Under the pieces are notes generated by a model, which was given only the letters and a program-made list of their open reading frames with translations, was not told the origin of the DNA and made no database searches. From positions 22,044,773-22,108,772 of the forward strand of contig JBBMOA010000014.1 of the NCBI GenBank assembly GCA_037954235.1: a DNA stretch of 64,000 bases. Reading direction: 5' to 3'. This document shows positions 51,901 to 61,223 of the stretch, piece after piece. Made by a program: the position numbers and the translations under genes. The stretch's first letter is position 1; each line of letters starts with the position of its first letter. Source of the stretch: Aulostomus chinensis (taxonomy: Eukaryota > Chordata > Actinopteri > Syngnathiformes > Aulostomidae).

Positions 51901-52368
51901 AGGATACGAGCACAGGGAGTTGGTTGCGTTCCAGGGAAACACAGTCCCGTCCCGCCCCACTTCATTACTGCTATGGTTTAATTTTTAGGGTTACAAGCAC
52001 TTACAAGTATTTTATGATTTAATTGCGGTTTATAAAGTCGTGGCTGTTAATAAAAACACTGACATCCATCTGAAGGACAGAACTGCGTGGAAGAGTTGTG
52101 TAACTCTTCATTAGGGCGTCCTGTGTCGACAATGCCTCCAGTTTGAGTGAGCTGACAGGGGCTAAGGAACAGTTCAATCCGAGTTCATGAAACGGGGCTA
52201 AACTTACCTGCCCACGAAGCTTTCCAGGACCGAGCTCTTGCCTGCGCTCTGGCCGCCCACCACGGCGATCTGCGGGAGGTGGAGGCTGCAGCTGTGCCCC
52301 ACGCTGCTCAGGGCATCCTGGAGGCGGTTGACCAGCGGGATCAGCTCCTCCATCCCGCGATTGCCCAT
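32183..52368 (-). CDS. dnm3: Dynamin-3 (large GTPase), 19 coding exons
   Basis: Exons (minus strand, 5' to 3'): 52208-52368, 48766-48839, 48223-48372, 47940-48143, 46916-47014, 45028-45188, 44817-44959, 44587-44722, 44047-44114, 43807-43945, 43262-43348, 43105-43175, 42952-43012, 41312-41425, 36778-36887, 33616-33727, 32905-33063, 32424-32647, 32183-32350. All phases agree; the product is 813 residues plus a split codon. Dynamins assemble around necks of budding vesicles and cut them by GTP hydrolysis. Visible are the P-loop GGQSAGKSS (38-46, K44), switch T65 in SGIVTRRP, DLPG, TKLD, the stalk, a PH domain from about residue 519 (KGWLTISNIGIMKG), the GED (DPQLERQVETIHNLVDSYMS) and a proline/arginine-rich tail of only about 80 residues, shorter than human. 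The dnm3 call rests on antisense miR-199/214, mettl13 upstream and pigc downstream. Exon 16 could instead end 6 nt earlier. The teleost paralogue (a or b) is unresolved. Confidence 0.95.
32880..32896. repeat. Poly-G run
   Basis: About 17 G on the plus strand, read as poly-C immediately after the donor of dnm3 exon 17 on the minus strand. Confidence 0.9.
33728..36777 (-). other. dnm3 intron 15
   Basis: About 3 kb within the PH-domain coding region. It contains a (CA)25 tract at 35952-36002; otherwise no gene, RNA or element is recognised. Confidence 0.6.
35952..36002. repeat. CA microsatellite
   Basis: About 51 bp of uninterrupted CA in dnm3 intron 15. It creates false Thr-His and Cys-Val frames. 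Confidence 0.95.
38181..38190. promoter_or_regulatory. Perfect CArG box upstream of miR-199
   Basis: CCATATATGG matches the SRF-binding consensus CC(A/T)6GG exactly and lies about 390 bp 5' of the miR-199 mature sequence on the microRNA strand. A regulatory role is inferred only. Confidence 0.3.
38560..38655 (+). ncRNA. mir199: microRNA miR-199 precursor
   Basis: Contains the full mature miR-199a-5p at 38578-38600 and miR-199a-3p at 38617-38638, both identical to the human sequences, separated by a 16-nt loop. The flanks (ATCCTGCTCCGTC before, ACTGTGCAAGGAAACTCTCC after) pair and also resemble the human mir-199a-2 stem. It acts as a post-transcriptional repressor in mesenchymal and skeletal tissues. 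It is transcribed antisense to dnm3. Confidence 0.97.
38961..38993. repeat. CA microsatellite
   Basis: About 33 bp of CA, 320 bp downstream of the miR-199 hairpin. Confidence 0.9.
39165..39212. repeat. CA microsatellite
   Basis: About 48 bp of CA between the miR-199 and miR-214 hairpins. Confidence 0.9.
40374..40436. repeat. TG-rich microsatellite
   Basis: An interrupted TG/TATG tract between the miR-199 and miR-214 hairpins. Confidence 0.85.
40958..41070 (+). ncRNA. mir214: microRNA miR-214 precursor
   Basis: miR-214-5p is at 40980-41001 and miR-214-3p at 41019-41039, matching known vertebrate mature sequences. The loop is about 17 nt. It lies on the same strand as miR-199 and is probably co-transcribed. 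The reverse strand of the 5p arm reads exactly as the human mirror microRNA miR-3120-3p. Confidence 0.97.
41958..42010. repeat. Compound CA/CG microsatellite
   Basis: CA repeats followed by CGCGCG and further CA, in dnm3 intron 13. Alternating purine-pyrimidine of this kind can adopt Z-DNA. Confidence 0.9.
45579..45602. repeat. CA microsatellite beside a CT tract
   Basis: CT repeats (about 45553-45572) pass into CA repeats. They mark the left edge of the foldback repeat element in dnm3 intron 5. Confidence 0.85.
45681..46564. repeat. 35-bp minisatellite with telomere-like motif, about 25 copies
   Basis: Period 35 bp, counted directly between successive CCTAACCAGAACCTGATT boundaries. Each unit contains CCCTAAACCTAACC, close to the vertebrate telomere hexamer CCCTAA. 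Units differ at a few positions (AAACTTGACCCC, AACCTTGACCCT, AACCTTCACCCT), so the array is interspersed rather than homogeneous. It lies in dnm3 intron 5. Confidence 0.93.
46618..46773. mobile_element. Non-autonomous hAT element (MITE), 156 bp
   Basis: Perfect 35-bp terminal inverted repeats begin CAGGGGTGGGCAAC, the usual hAT-type end, and are followed by a short unique centre. An exact 8-bp duplication, GGCTAAAA, flanks it at 46610-46617 and 46774-46781, the length typical of hAT transposases. No coding capacity. Confidence 0.92.
46862..46906. repeat. CA microsatellite next to dnm3 exon 5 donor
   Basis: On the minus strand this is a GT repeat starting about 10 nt inside the intron after exon 5. 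Confidence 0.92.
47015..47939 (-). other. dnm3 intron 4
   Basis: About 0.9 kb of AT-rich sequence with a short CA tract near 47693-47718. Nothing else recognised. Confidence 0.6.
48874..48913. repeat. CA microsatellite upstream of dnm3 exon 2 acceptor
   Basis: About 40 bp; reads as TG on the dnm3 strand and ends 34 nt before the exon 2 acceptor. Confidence 0.92.
49310..49369. repeat. CAA/TAA trinucleotide repeat
   Basis: About 60 bp of CAA passing into TAA/ATA units in dnm3 intron 1. It creates false poly-Gln and poly-Asn frames. Confidence 0.92.
49590..50830 (+). mobile_element. Decayed LINE of the L1/Tx1 type (ORF2 3' end)
   Basis: Broken plus-strand frames resemble the C-terminal end of an L1-type reverse transcriptase: LACQLAYFPKQALLAWQL-like text and YKKKALFNKTW near 49800-49940, then KEVSFKITHRIYPANKTGERFKI and a Cys-rich CGSC stretch near 50300-50410, matching the region after the polymerase domain. 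Several frameshifts and stops separate the pieces, so it is inactive. It lies in dnm3 intron 1, antisense to the gene. Confidence 0.7.
50831..52207 (-). other. dnm3 intron 1, proximal part
   Basis: No gene recognised. The T-rich stretch 51600-51770 ending in GACAATAAAG looks like the 3' tail of a retroposon of unknown family. Confidence 0.4.
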
Positions 52369-53688
52369 CGCAACAGCCGCCAGGTGGTTCTACACGACGC
52401 TGAAGTTGGCATCCGAATCACAGCTCCTCATTTTAACGCTCCCGTCCACTTTGAGAGTTGCATGACGTCAGTAGATGGCGCTATTCAGTCGTGTTTCGTT
52501 TTTTTTCCGAGCCAGAATCTAAGTGGTGCCGAAGCGATGAAAAAACCCGTGGCGCCCGATTTGACTCGCGGTCGTTTGGATGTCAAGTCGTTGCTACAAC
52601 ACAAGAAATAAACAAGGTTGTTCGTGAGTGTAATGTTGAAGCTGTCGCACACGTCATGCCAACCAAGCTATGGTTCTGTCAGGTCTCCTCCTGAGGGGGC
52701 CGCTGAGAGCAGGGGTCCCCAAGCGGTGTCTCCAGAGAGACGCGGCGGTGGAGGTTGGTTCTGCGTGCTAACTGGCATCCGTGGATGTAGCCGCTAGCTA
52801 GGCGCTCATCAGAAACAAAAGCAACGCTGATTCTACGCTTACAGGGTCGGCCAACTTTTATAACTCCACACCGGCCGTCGGTAGGTCAGCGTGGGTCAGA
52901 GACAGCTCACACACGTAGCCGACGAGTCCCCGACTAGAACCACGACCCGCGGAGCACAAGCCCGCCGCTGGCTCGTGCGTTCGAGGAGCAAAACATCCCG
53001 AGTTTGACAGCTAACGGGACAAAGTCATCTGCGCATGCGCGGCATTCAAAGTTTTACTCTACACTCCTCACGTCCAACTATCTTACCGGACACCCGGCGA
53101 GTGTCCCTCCCCCGTGCGGAGCTATTTCAGGTTCCAGCAGCCAGCGGGGAGGGCGAGGCTCGCTGAATCACATGGCTAACATGGCCGAACAAAACGCCTT
53201 ATTTTCCGGATAATAAAATCATTTGTTGGCGTGTCAGTGTCTTTGGTTATCAGGGTTAATATTCAGACTCGAACCAGCGACTCTCACCTCGGAGGGAACC
53301 AGGGTTTCATGAACCCTGAATCCATCTTGCAAGGCAACATGATTTGGGTGGGGTGGGAATGTCAGTAACACGGCCCCAGTGTTATCAGGGTTATTTATAC
53401 TTAAAATGATCCTGCTGGGATGCTGTCACCTCATTACAAGTCTCAACTGAAGTGCAGAAGTTGTATTTAAACTCTACCATTTTATTAAACGACTCCCATG
53501 AATTACATTTGTTTTCACATCCAGTATTTTCATACGAATTTCTTTCTTTCTTTACAAGGGTGTTTCCCAGTGGGCCGTGGCAGGGAGGGAGGCTGTTTCA
53601 AAATCATTTTCCAGTATGCAAGTATGATGAAAACCACACCTCCCCTCCACTCTGACACTGAAACCGTTTACTTTTGTGATACACATTC
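52369..53688. promoter_or_regulatory. dnm3 upstream region with NRF1-type site
   Basis: Sequence between the dnm3 start and the probable mettl13 3' end. It is GC-rich at 52680-53170 and contains the palindrome GCGCATGCGC (53031-53040), an exact NRF1 consensus, about 665 bp upstream of the dnm3 ATG. Promoter use is inferred. Confidence 0.4.
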
Positions 53689-53694
53689 TTTATT
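53689..53694 (-). terminator. Candidate polyadenylation signal of mettl13
   Basis: AATAAA on the minus strand, about 710 bp after the mettl13 stop. A second candidate lies further on, near 53481. Confidence 0.35.
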
Positions 53695-54404
53695 ATCAGC
53701 AGAACCAGTAATTTGATGACTGGGGGGAGTAAGAGAGGTGAAACGCTGCAGACTCCTCTCTCACTACGTTAACTCTGTGACTTCTGGGAGGGAAACACAG
53801 TTGTTGGTGCTCTAGGCAGCATTTTAACAGAGAGACATGCTGAGCAGAACCCCAGGGATAGCATAAAACCCTCGTTATCATTGGGTCATCATAATCCTGC
53901 TTGAGCTGACAACTTGTGGTTCTACTCTATGTCGTAGGTTGGATATTTCAGAGTCCCGAGTAAACTAGAACGCAGCATACCACTGCTGCATTCTTGGGCA
54001 TCAAGGACGGGGTAGCACACCAGACACTCAAGGCAAGCGAAAGAGAAACCAAATGCTAAATTTAATGGTGAAATCATGTCAGGGGATTGACAGTTGCAAA
54101 AGGTACACGATGGAGGTCAGGAGGGAGGAGTTACAGATGGCCATCGTGCTTCACTTCCTGTCTGGAAGACTCAACTGGGAGTTAAAAAAAAAAGTCAGAA
54201 TTGTTTAAGTAGACATTTTTGAGTGAGAACACTTCGTGAACGATCCCAACTCGCAAAATGTTTGAATCATGTCACATTGAAATTAATATTAAATACTCCA
54301 CACTTGAAATTGTAGATATGATACATCCTACTTGTTAGGGAAAAGAACAGAGAAAGTATGTCGGGCTCTGTGATTGGTTCCATTCCCGCCAGTAACAGAC
54401 AGCC

Positions 54405-57400
54405 TCACGTGACCTTCAGGTCTCTTAACAACTCTACCACGTCTATGTGTGGGCTGCGGTTGCCTTCAGGCCCACGGGAGCACAGAGCGCCCTGCAGATT
54501 CTTGGCCGCTTGGTGCAGTGATGGAAGGATGCGGGCAGCATCCGATGTCTCGTTTTCCCCACCGGAGCAAAGAAGCACTTCGTTGACCTCCCCGTCGATC
54601 TTCCGAGAGAGAACGGTGGGATACACCCGGCTCACACGCTCCAGCACACTCTTCCTCAGGGCGGAGTCTCGGCACACCAGGTTCAGTATGAAAACACCTG
54701 TTTAGGAGCGACAACGTCAGTGACACAAAGTCCTCAGAGCAAATCCTTGGGTTTTCATTCAGAAAAAAACATGATCGATTCCAACAGTCTTTAAAGTTCT
54801 TGTACCGTTGGGGGTCAGCAGGCTGCGGACTTTGTTTAGGATGGAGGTTTCTACAAAGGCAGCAGGCGGGCAGCTCATACCCAGCGTGCTGTCTTTATTG
54901 TCTACATCGAACATGATGGCATCAAACAAACGGCCACCTACAGAGAAAAGAAAGAGCTACAGTAACTTCCTAGTTCACACGTTCACTGTCCTCGCTGCCA
55001 CTCTTCACCAACCTTCCTCCCCCAGGGCACGGATACGCTCAAGGCCGTCTCCCAGGGTGACAGTCAAACGTTCGTCAGGCCGGAAACCAAACCATTCCTT
55101 CGCCACTTCCAGCACTACAGGATCTAGCTCCACGACCTCAACCGTGACACCAGGCACAAAGTCCCGCAGGAACTGAGGTAGGCCTCCTCCGCCGAGCCCC
55201 ACCAGGAGCACCGACACTGGGACATCTGAGGAGGAGGGAGGAACCAAAGCTGTTATTACACACAAGACAGTGAAAAACTGCAGCTGGAACGTGAATCGTT
55301 CCTCCTGCACAACAACGCAAGTCTAGTACTGATGTGAGATCCATACAATCACACACTCACCTTTGCTCTGTGGCGTTCCCACGCCGAGCATGGCCAGACC
55401 CGCCACCATGGCTTCATGGTGGCCACAGCAGAGGAAGCCGCTGTCCACTGACAGAGAGGACGAGGATGCGGCCTTGGCCTTCTTTCTGTTCTTCTTCTTG
55501 TGATTTGATGCTGCAGCGACACAAACACATCACCTTTGCACCGTTAACACAACATCTGAGGGGCACATTCAGGGAATCCCTTCCAATCTGGCGTAAACAC
55601 TCACTGAAGCTACCTGTCCACTTGGATTTGAGATGAACTGGACATATTATGGAGGTTAAAGGTCACGGTCACCGTTACCTCATCTGAACACACTAACTCA
55701 GAAATGCCTCTCTTCAAATCGTGTAAAAAAAATCCCACTGGGACTCAAAGACAGACTGAAAAGGTTTTGGTGGTCAGAAGTAAAACTGACAGCCACACAT
55801 CATCCAGGCACAATGGGACCTTCCTGTCCTCCCACTACTCCGATGTTTTCCTTCGGTTGTGCAAATTTTATATTTGTTTTTGAGTCTCTTTGATTGGTTC
55901 CTGCCTTCCTTAATTCATGCATTTCATTTATGGGCATTGTTGTAAACTGGTTTACAAATAGTTTATGATGTATATCCATTATGAAACAGGATAGGAGAGA
56001 CCACACCACCAAGGATAACTCAACAAAAACATTCTTATCTTTTAAGTTGTCAAGTGGACGACCATATATGGAGAGTAGGAACTGACTGGTATTTGAGGAG
56101 ACGAGGCGACTCTCGGACTGAACCAGGGCGGTGTTAGACAGGAACACCAGTCTACGATACAGTTCGCCGTCTTCTCCTCTGACGTTCTCCACGCAGTACT
56201 CCCCACTTAGCTGACTCGTACCCCTGCTGAGCTCCTCTCGCCAGCCTAGGTCACCCCCGACTGAGAGAAACGGCACCTGAAGGGGGTTCCGGTGCTTGAG
56301 TGATGAACTTATTTTGGTGAGACTAGGCTTTCCATTATATAAAAGCTATTCTTATGAACCACGTTTACCTGCTGATTGTCTGGCATTCCCGGGGGCGCCA
56401 GGTCCATCACCATCGGTGAGAGTTCTGACTGGACTGCCTGCATGTCTGTGTACTCTTGATTCCTGTGCATCGCCGCAATAACCAGGCGCCGAAAGTTTGC
56501 ACTGGCTGCCAGCTGCCTTCGCCCCTCGCTGGAGCTGTAGAGCCAAGCTGTCTCACTGCCCTGCGGCACTAACAGCACCAGAAGAAGACAAACAAATGGC
56601 ACTGATCAAAACATGAGGAAGACAAAAGAGACCCGTGCGACTTCTATCGGAGGACAGTGAAAGAGCTCACCGATGAATATAGCGAACAGGTTGGATCTTG
56701 GCACCTTTGCACCAGGGGGGGAATCTTGTACTGTGAGTGTGTACCTGGGGAGGCCAGTCTTAGCATGGCAGAGAGTGAGCGAGAGGTTGGAGCTGGCATC
56801 TGTACTTGTGCGGAGCCTCTTCCTCAAGACTGAGTAAGCCTGCTGCTCCCTCACAGCTGACAGCAACTCTGCCACCTGTGTGAGACGGGTCGGGCTTCCA
56901 TCTTCCCCCAGACACATCTCCAGGATGGGGGCGGGCATCGGCTGACGGAACTTTGTGCAGACCAGAACAAAGACGGGCAAAGCGAAGGAGTCCTCATCTT
57001 TCCTGTGTTCTTCCTGCAGCGTGTGGAGCCTCACTGCCCACCCCAGCTCGACAAAGTGCTCCACAGCTAATTTGATGACGCTCTCCTGAGCCAGTGTGAC
57101 ACAGACATACCGGCCGCCAACACTTAGCACTCGCCCCACCTGCAGACGGAGAAGTACAGATGTGAGGGGGACAACAGACACACAGATGGTCTGAAAACCT
57201 CTACACGTTGTTCTCTTACCTCAGTGAGCATGTTCCTGGCCAGCGCTCCGTCTTCCTCAGACGCCATGGCATCCAGGGTTCCCTTATCCAGAGCAGCCTG
57301 GTAGCTGGCAGCCTCGTACGGGGTTCTTGTAGCGTCCACCTGCTGGAATGTCAGGCCTGGTCGGCGCTCAGCGTTTCGCTGGTTCATCTGAGTCACAACT

Positions 57401-58183
57401 GTCTCGCTGATGTCGATGTTGGTCAGATGCTTGTAGCCGACATCGTACATCTGCTCACTCAGCTCAGAGTTACCACAACCCACCACCAGCACCTGAGGCA
57501 ACACACCGCTCTTTAGTCTTCACTGGCAGGAGTGGGAAGTCGGGATAGATTGATTATGAAGCTTGAGTGTTTTTCATCTTTCATATTATAAATATCAGCA
57601 TAGTTTGATCGATTGGGTGATTGATGCAAAAATATGACAATAAAAATCATGAACATTGTTCTGATCAAAGTCTGTCTGATGTTTTCATTCAGTGCAGTGG
57701 CGCCTGCTGAGCTCCAGACGCTCTGAGGTTCACATCCTCTGAACATGTTTCCGTTTATTATGAATGCTCTGTATTTTGACTGACAGCACTGTTGCTAAAG
57801 GACGTTTTCATGATTTCATGATAATCTTGGAGCAGCCTTGCGTTGGTGTTTGTGCTCTGATTTTAACATTTGCTCTGTCAGAAGGACCGCGATGAGCCAA
57901 GTGACAGGAGACGTTACTGGATATATTTCCAGTTACAAATCATATTCACCCGATCACTAATTCACCGAAATTCTCTGATGATAAAACTGAAGTGTATCCG
58001 GTCAGCTGAGACAGAAGAAGTCACCATTACCTTGTCTTGTATTTTGATGTATTTATGCAGTACGCCGCACAGTTTGTTGTAGTCTCCGTACCACTCGAAC
58101 GCCTTCTCCCCGCGCTTCCGGAAGAATCGCTCCCAGTACTCGGCGGAGCTGAACTCCTCCGCGGCCCGAGGCAGCAGACTCAT
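54405..58183 (-). CDS. mettl13: eEF1A lysine and N-terminal methyltransferase
   Basis: Nine exons: 58031-58183, 57220-57492, 56671-57139, 56369-56568, 56087-56276, 55361-55510, 55013-55225, 54806-54937, 54405-54697. They join in frame to 690 residues (human METTL13, 699). The enzyme methylates eEF1A at its N-terminus through the C-terminal domain and at Lys55 through the N-terminal domain, tuning translation. The N-terminal methyltransferase shows EFSSAEYWERFF and the SAM motif VVGCGNSELSE (about 54-64) with LDKGTLDAM. The C-terminal, spermidine-synthase-like domain shows LLVGLGGGGLPQFL (about 485-498), VEVVELDP and FDVDNKDSTLGMSCPP. A basic stretch HKKKNRKKAKAA lies between them. The start MSLLPRAAEEF aligns with human MNLLPKSSREF, so the in-frame ATG four codons upstream is not used here. 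It is divergent from itpa and upstream of dnm3 in the same direction, as in human. Confidence 0.97.
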
Positions 58184-58429
58184 CGTCGGCTGCATAAATG
58201 ACGGATTTGTCGCGACAGTTTCTATTTACACTCCCGTCTCCACATGGCACCTCGCTGATCAACCCGGACAGCATTCCGAGCAACACCGCTCGCTGACTGG
58301 AGGATCTTCTATGGGCGGGGCTTCAGGGTGCTCCGTGATTGGCTAAAAAGTGACGGGCGGATTTTATTGGTCGTCAGCCGAGCGGAAGCTCTTGGTCCGT
58401 TCTTGTTGGTCTTCCGAGCGTGTTTGGTC
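58184..58429. promoter_or_regulatory. Bidirectional mettl13/itpa promoter
   Basis: Only 246 bp separate the two divergent start codons. It contains a GC box (GGGCGGGGCT, 58313-58322) and two inverted CCAAT boxes (ATTGG at 58338-58342 and 58366-58370), typical of TATA-less housekeeping promoters. No TATA box is seen. Confidence 0.75.
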
Positions 58430-61118
58430 ATGGCTGCGCTCGCCGGGAGGTCTGTCGTGTTCGTCACTGGAAACGCGAAGAAACTGGAGGAGGTGAGCGC
58501 CGAACTCACTTTTATGCTGCTCGGTTTAACTCGCGCCAAGGAGCGGGCGTCTTTGTCCGAGTACAGGCTGCAGCTCCGACCCGCTACTGTTCACTTATTT
58601 AACAAATAAATCCGTTAATATTTATGCTCCCCCCACCCCACCCCACCCAATCCACCAGGTGATTCAGATCCTCGGAGACAAGTTTCCCCACAAGCTGATC
58701 TCTAGAAAGATTGATTGTGAGTAAGAAAGAATGGGGGGGGGGGGGGGGGTGGAGGAGGCAAGATTATGACCTAAAAATAATTGAGTCTTCTGTTGTAGTA
58801 GGAGTATCTGATACTGTGTCCTTTTGTCAGATGAGTTGACTTGTAAGCAACAGACAAACCTTAATTTTGTATGATATCAAAAATGCATTCGGCTATAAAA
58901 TGTAGGAGGGAAGAATATGCAGTTAAAGGAGGCGTGTCCTATACTGCCAGTCTAACACTGGGATCTGGGATTGACTTAGAATCCTTAGGTCACATTCCAT
59001 GGAAGCTAAAGGGCGAAAAATAATGGATTGCAAAATGAAAGAACAATGTAAATTTCATATACGACATGATAATAACAATAATTAAATACCACTTACCTGA
59101 ATGCGTAAAATATAAAAAAGAAACAACGTTTGTGAGGTGGTAACTGCTCGTGTGTCTCTTGTCTCATCCAGTGCCTGAATACCAGGGAGAGCCGGATGAG
59201 ATTTCCATCCAAAAGTGCAAGGAGGCTGCTCGCCAGGTACATGGATCGTTAGCGTTGTAGGTATTAACCCATTCTCAGTGAAGCAGGGACTTCTGATCGA
59301 GTCACCAGACGTCTTTGTTTCAACAAAACCTCACATGTAATGTGACTTATTGACCTTTTTTCAAGTCAAGTTTGACAGGACATATCGTCCTTGAGGTGGT
59401 CGAAAATAAGACTTTTATCAGAAATGATATTAAGGTCTCACACTTTGATCTCTTCAAAGAATCCCCTATTCCAGTTTATCAGTTCAGATCTCCCACTTTC
59501 CCACCAGAGCAGTCCCTCACACTGGCTCCCCCACAGCTGACAGACAAGGGCAAACACAAGTCCTCATCTTTGTAATTCAGACACCTCAAACTTGGATTAT
59601 CCATCCATCCATCCATCCATCCATCCATGTTCCCCCTCTTCTCCTGTTGAGGGTGGTGGGGGTGGAGCCTATCCCAGCAGCCTTCCCCCTGGACAGGTCA
59701 CCAGTCCATGGCAGGGCCAACACATAGAGACAGACAACCATTGGCTCTCCCAGCCACGCCTACGGTCAATTTAGAGTCTGGATTAACCTGGTCCCTCTTG
59801 ATGTCTTTGGACTGTGGAGGAAGCTGGAGTACCAGAGAGAACCCACTCAGGAACAGGGAGAACATGGAGACTCACACAGAAAGATCCCATGCTGCAGCCG
59901 GGGCTCCACCCACAACCTTCTTCCTGGGGGCCACAGTGAGGACCACTACTCCATATATATATAATACCATAAACTATTTTCTACTGTATACTCTGATTAA
60001 TGTGGTCTTGCTCTGTTTTCTCCAATAATAATAATAATTATATATATATATATATATATATCATAATCTCTCAATAATACCATGGTGAAAGTAAGTTAGA
60101 AGAAAGTGTGTTGGAGCTAGAATCAAGGCCACAATGGCCGACGCCATCAAATCAACACGACAATTCTCGGCTAACAATCGCAAAGGCGTTTCCAAATGAG
60201 CCATTAGAATGAAAAATGATAAACTGATGAACATTTCTAGCTGACCCTGTCTGTGTGTGTCTGTGTCTGTGTCTGTGTCTGTGTCCCTAAGATTGACGGC
60301 CCCGTCCTGGTTGAGGACACCTGTCTGTGCTTCAAGGCTCTGGGAGGGTTGCCTGGTCCTTACATGTCAGTGCAGCGACTTCATTCATCCTTTCAGTCCT
60401 TCATCATCTTTACATCTTTGAGTTGTAATGGATCTTAACTTCAACTCTTTGTTTTGTAGAAAATGGTTCCTGGATAAACTCAAGCCAGAAGGTGAGTGAT
60501 GGCAGGCCTGGTTCCTGAGTCGGCAGTGCAGCATCCCTAATCTTGTAGTTCTGTTGCAGGCTTGTATAAACTCCTCGCTGGGTTTGAGGATAAATCAGCC
60601 TGGGCTCTCTGCACGTTCGCGTTCACCACCGGGAAAGACGAACCAGTCGAGCTCTTCAGAGGGATCACTCAGGTCTCTTCCTCTCTCTCTGCCTTGGTTT
60701 TTTATTTCATCGTTGTTTTCTCTGACATACCTTGCTAATGTCTTAGGGGCACATTGTGGAACCGAGGGGACCTCGAGACTTTGGATGGGATCCCTGTTTC
60801 CAGCCGGAGGGATATGACAAAACGTAAGAGGAAGTGGGGTGTGAAGCTCCTTCTCTATACCACAAGGGGGAGGCAGAGGGTAACAAACTGCAACTATCCA
60901 GGATACACGTTGTGATGATTCTTTTCCATGCAGATGCACTTCATTCTGTGTTCCAAGCATAACAGCATACATACACTGAGAATGACTTTCCCTTCATCTG
61001 CAGCTACGCTGAACTGCCAAAAGAAGTGAAGAATTCCATCTCTCACCGTTACCGGGCGCTGGCGGCCATGTCCGAGCACTTCTCTCCACAGTCCAAGAGG
61101 AAGAAGATAGAGGATTAA
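58430..61118 (+). CDS. itpa: Inosine triphosphate pyrophosphatase
   Basis: Eight exons: 58430-58492, 58659-58716, 59172-59236, 60292-60365, 60460-60491, 60560-60672, 60747-60823, 61004-61118. They join in frame to 198 residues (human 194). ITPase hydrolyses ITP, dITP and XTP to monophosphates, removing deaminated purines from the nucleotide pool in the cytosol. Diagnostic stretches are VFVTGNAKKLEE (10-21, nucleotide-binding loop), LPEYQGEPDEIS, VLVEDTCLCFKALGGLPGPY, IKWFLDKLKPEG, RDFGWDPCFQPEGYD and SHRYRAL. The end, HFSPQSKRKKIED, is more basic and slightly longer than the human tail. A polyadenylation signal follows at 61218-61223. The acceptor of exon 4 is preceded by (TGTGTC)n repeats that serve as its pyrimidine tract. 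Confidence 0.97.
59602..59960 (+). mobile_element. Retroposon-like repeat with (ATCC)n end
   Basis: A short (CATC)n run is followed by sequence of a very common fish interspersed repeat: GGAGCCTATCCCAGCAG, CAGGTCACCAGTCCATGGCA, CAATTTAGAGTCTGG, TTTGGACTGTGGAGGAAGC, AACAGGGAGAACATGGAGAC. The family is widespread in fish; I cannot assign its name with certainty (LINE-derived is likely). It lies in itpa intron 3. Confidence 0.7.
60029..60061. repeat. AT-rich (AAT)n and (TA)n simple repeat
   Basis: (AAT)n followed by (TA)n in itpa intron 3, just beyond the retroposon-like repeat. Confidence 0.85.
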
Positions 61119-61217
61119 GTTTATCAGACATAACAATACAGGAGATCCCTCCGTCATGGAAGGGTGACGGGTCTGCTCATGGACCCGACCCGGCAGTGAC
61201 ATCAGTTAGTTGCTTTT

Positions 61218-61223
61218 AATAAA
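61218..61223 (+). terminator. Polyadenylation signal of itpa
   Basis: AATAAA 100 bp after the stop codon, followed by a T-rich stretch. Confidence 0.75.

Noticed and set aside
52710..52722. CAGGGGTCCCCAA, similar to a hAT terminal end
   Set aside because: No inverted partner or 8-bp duplication could be found nearby.
55800..56276. 158-codon continuous minus-strand frame as a single mettl13 exon
   Set aside because: Only 56087-56276 matches METTL13; the remainder after SSNT is intronic, and the next exon (from 55510) continues the frame correctly through a GTCAGT donor.
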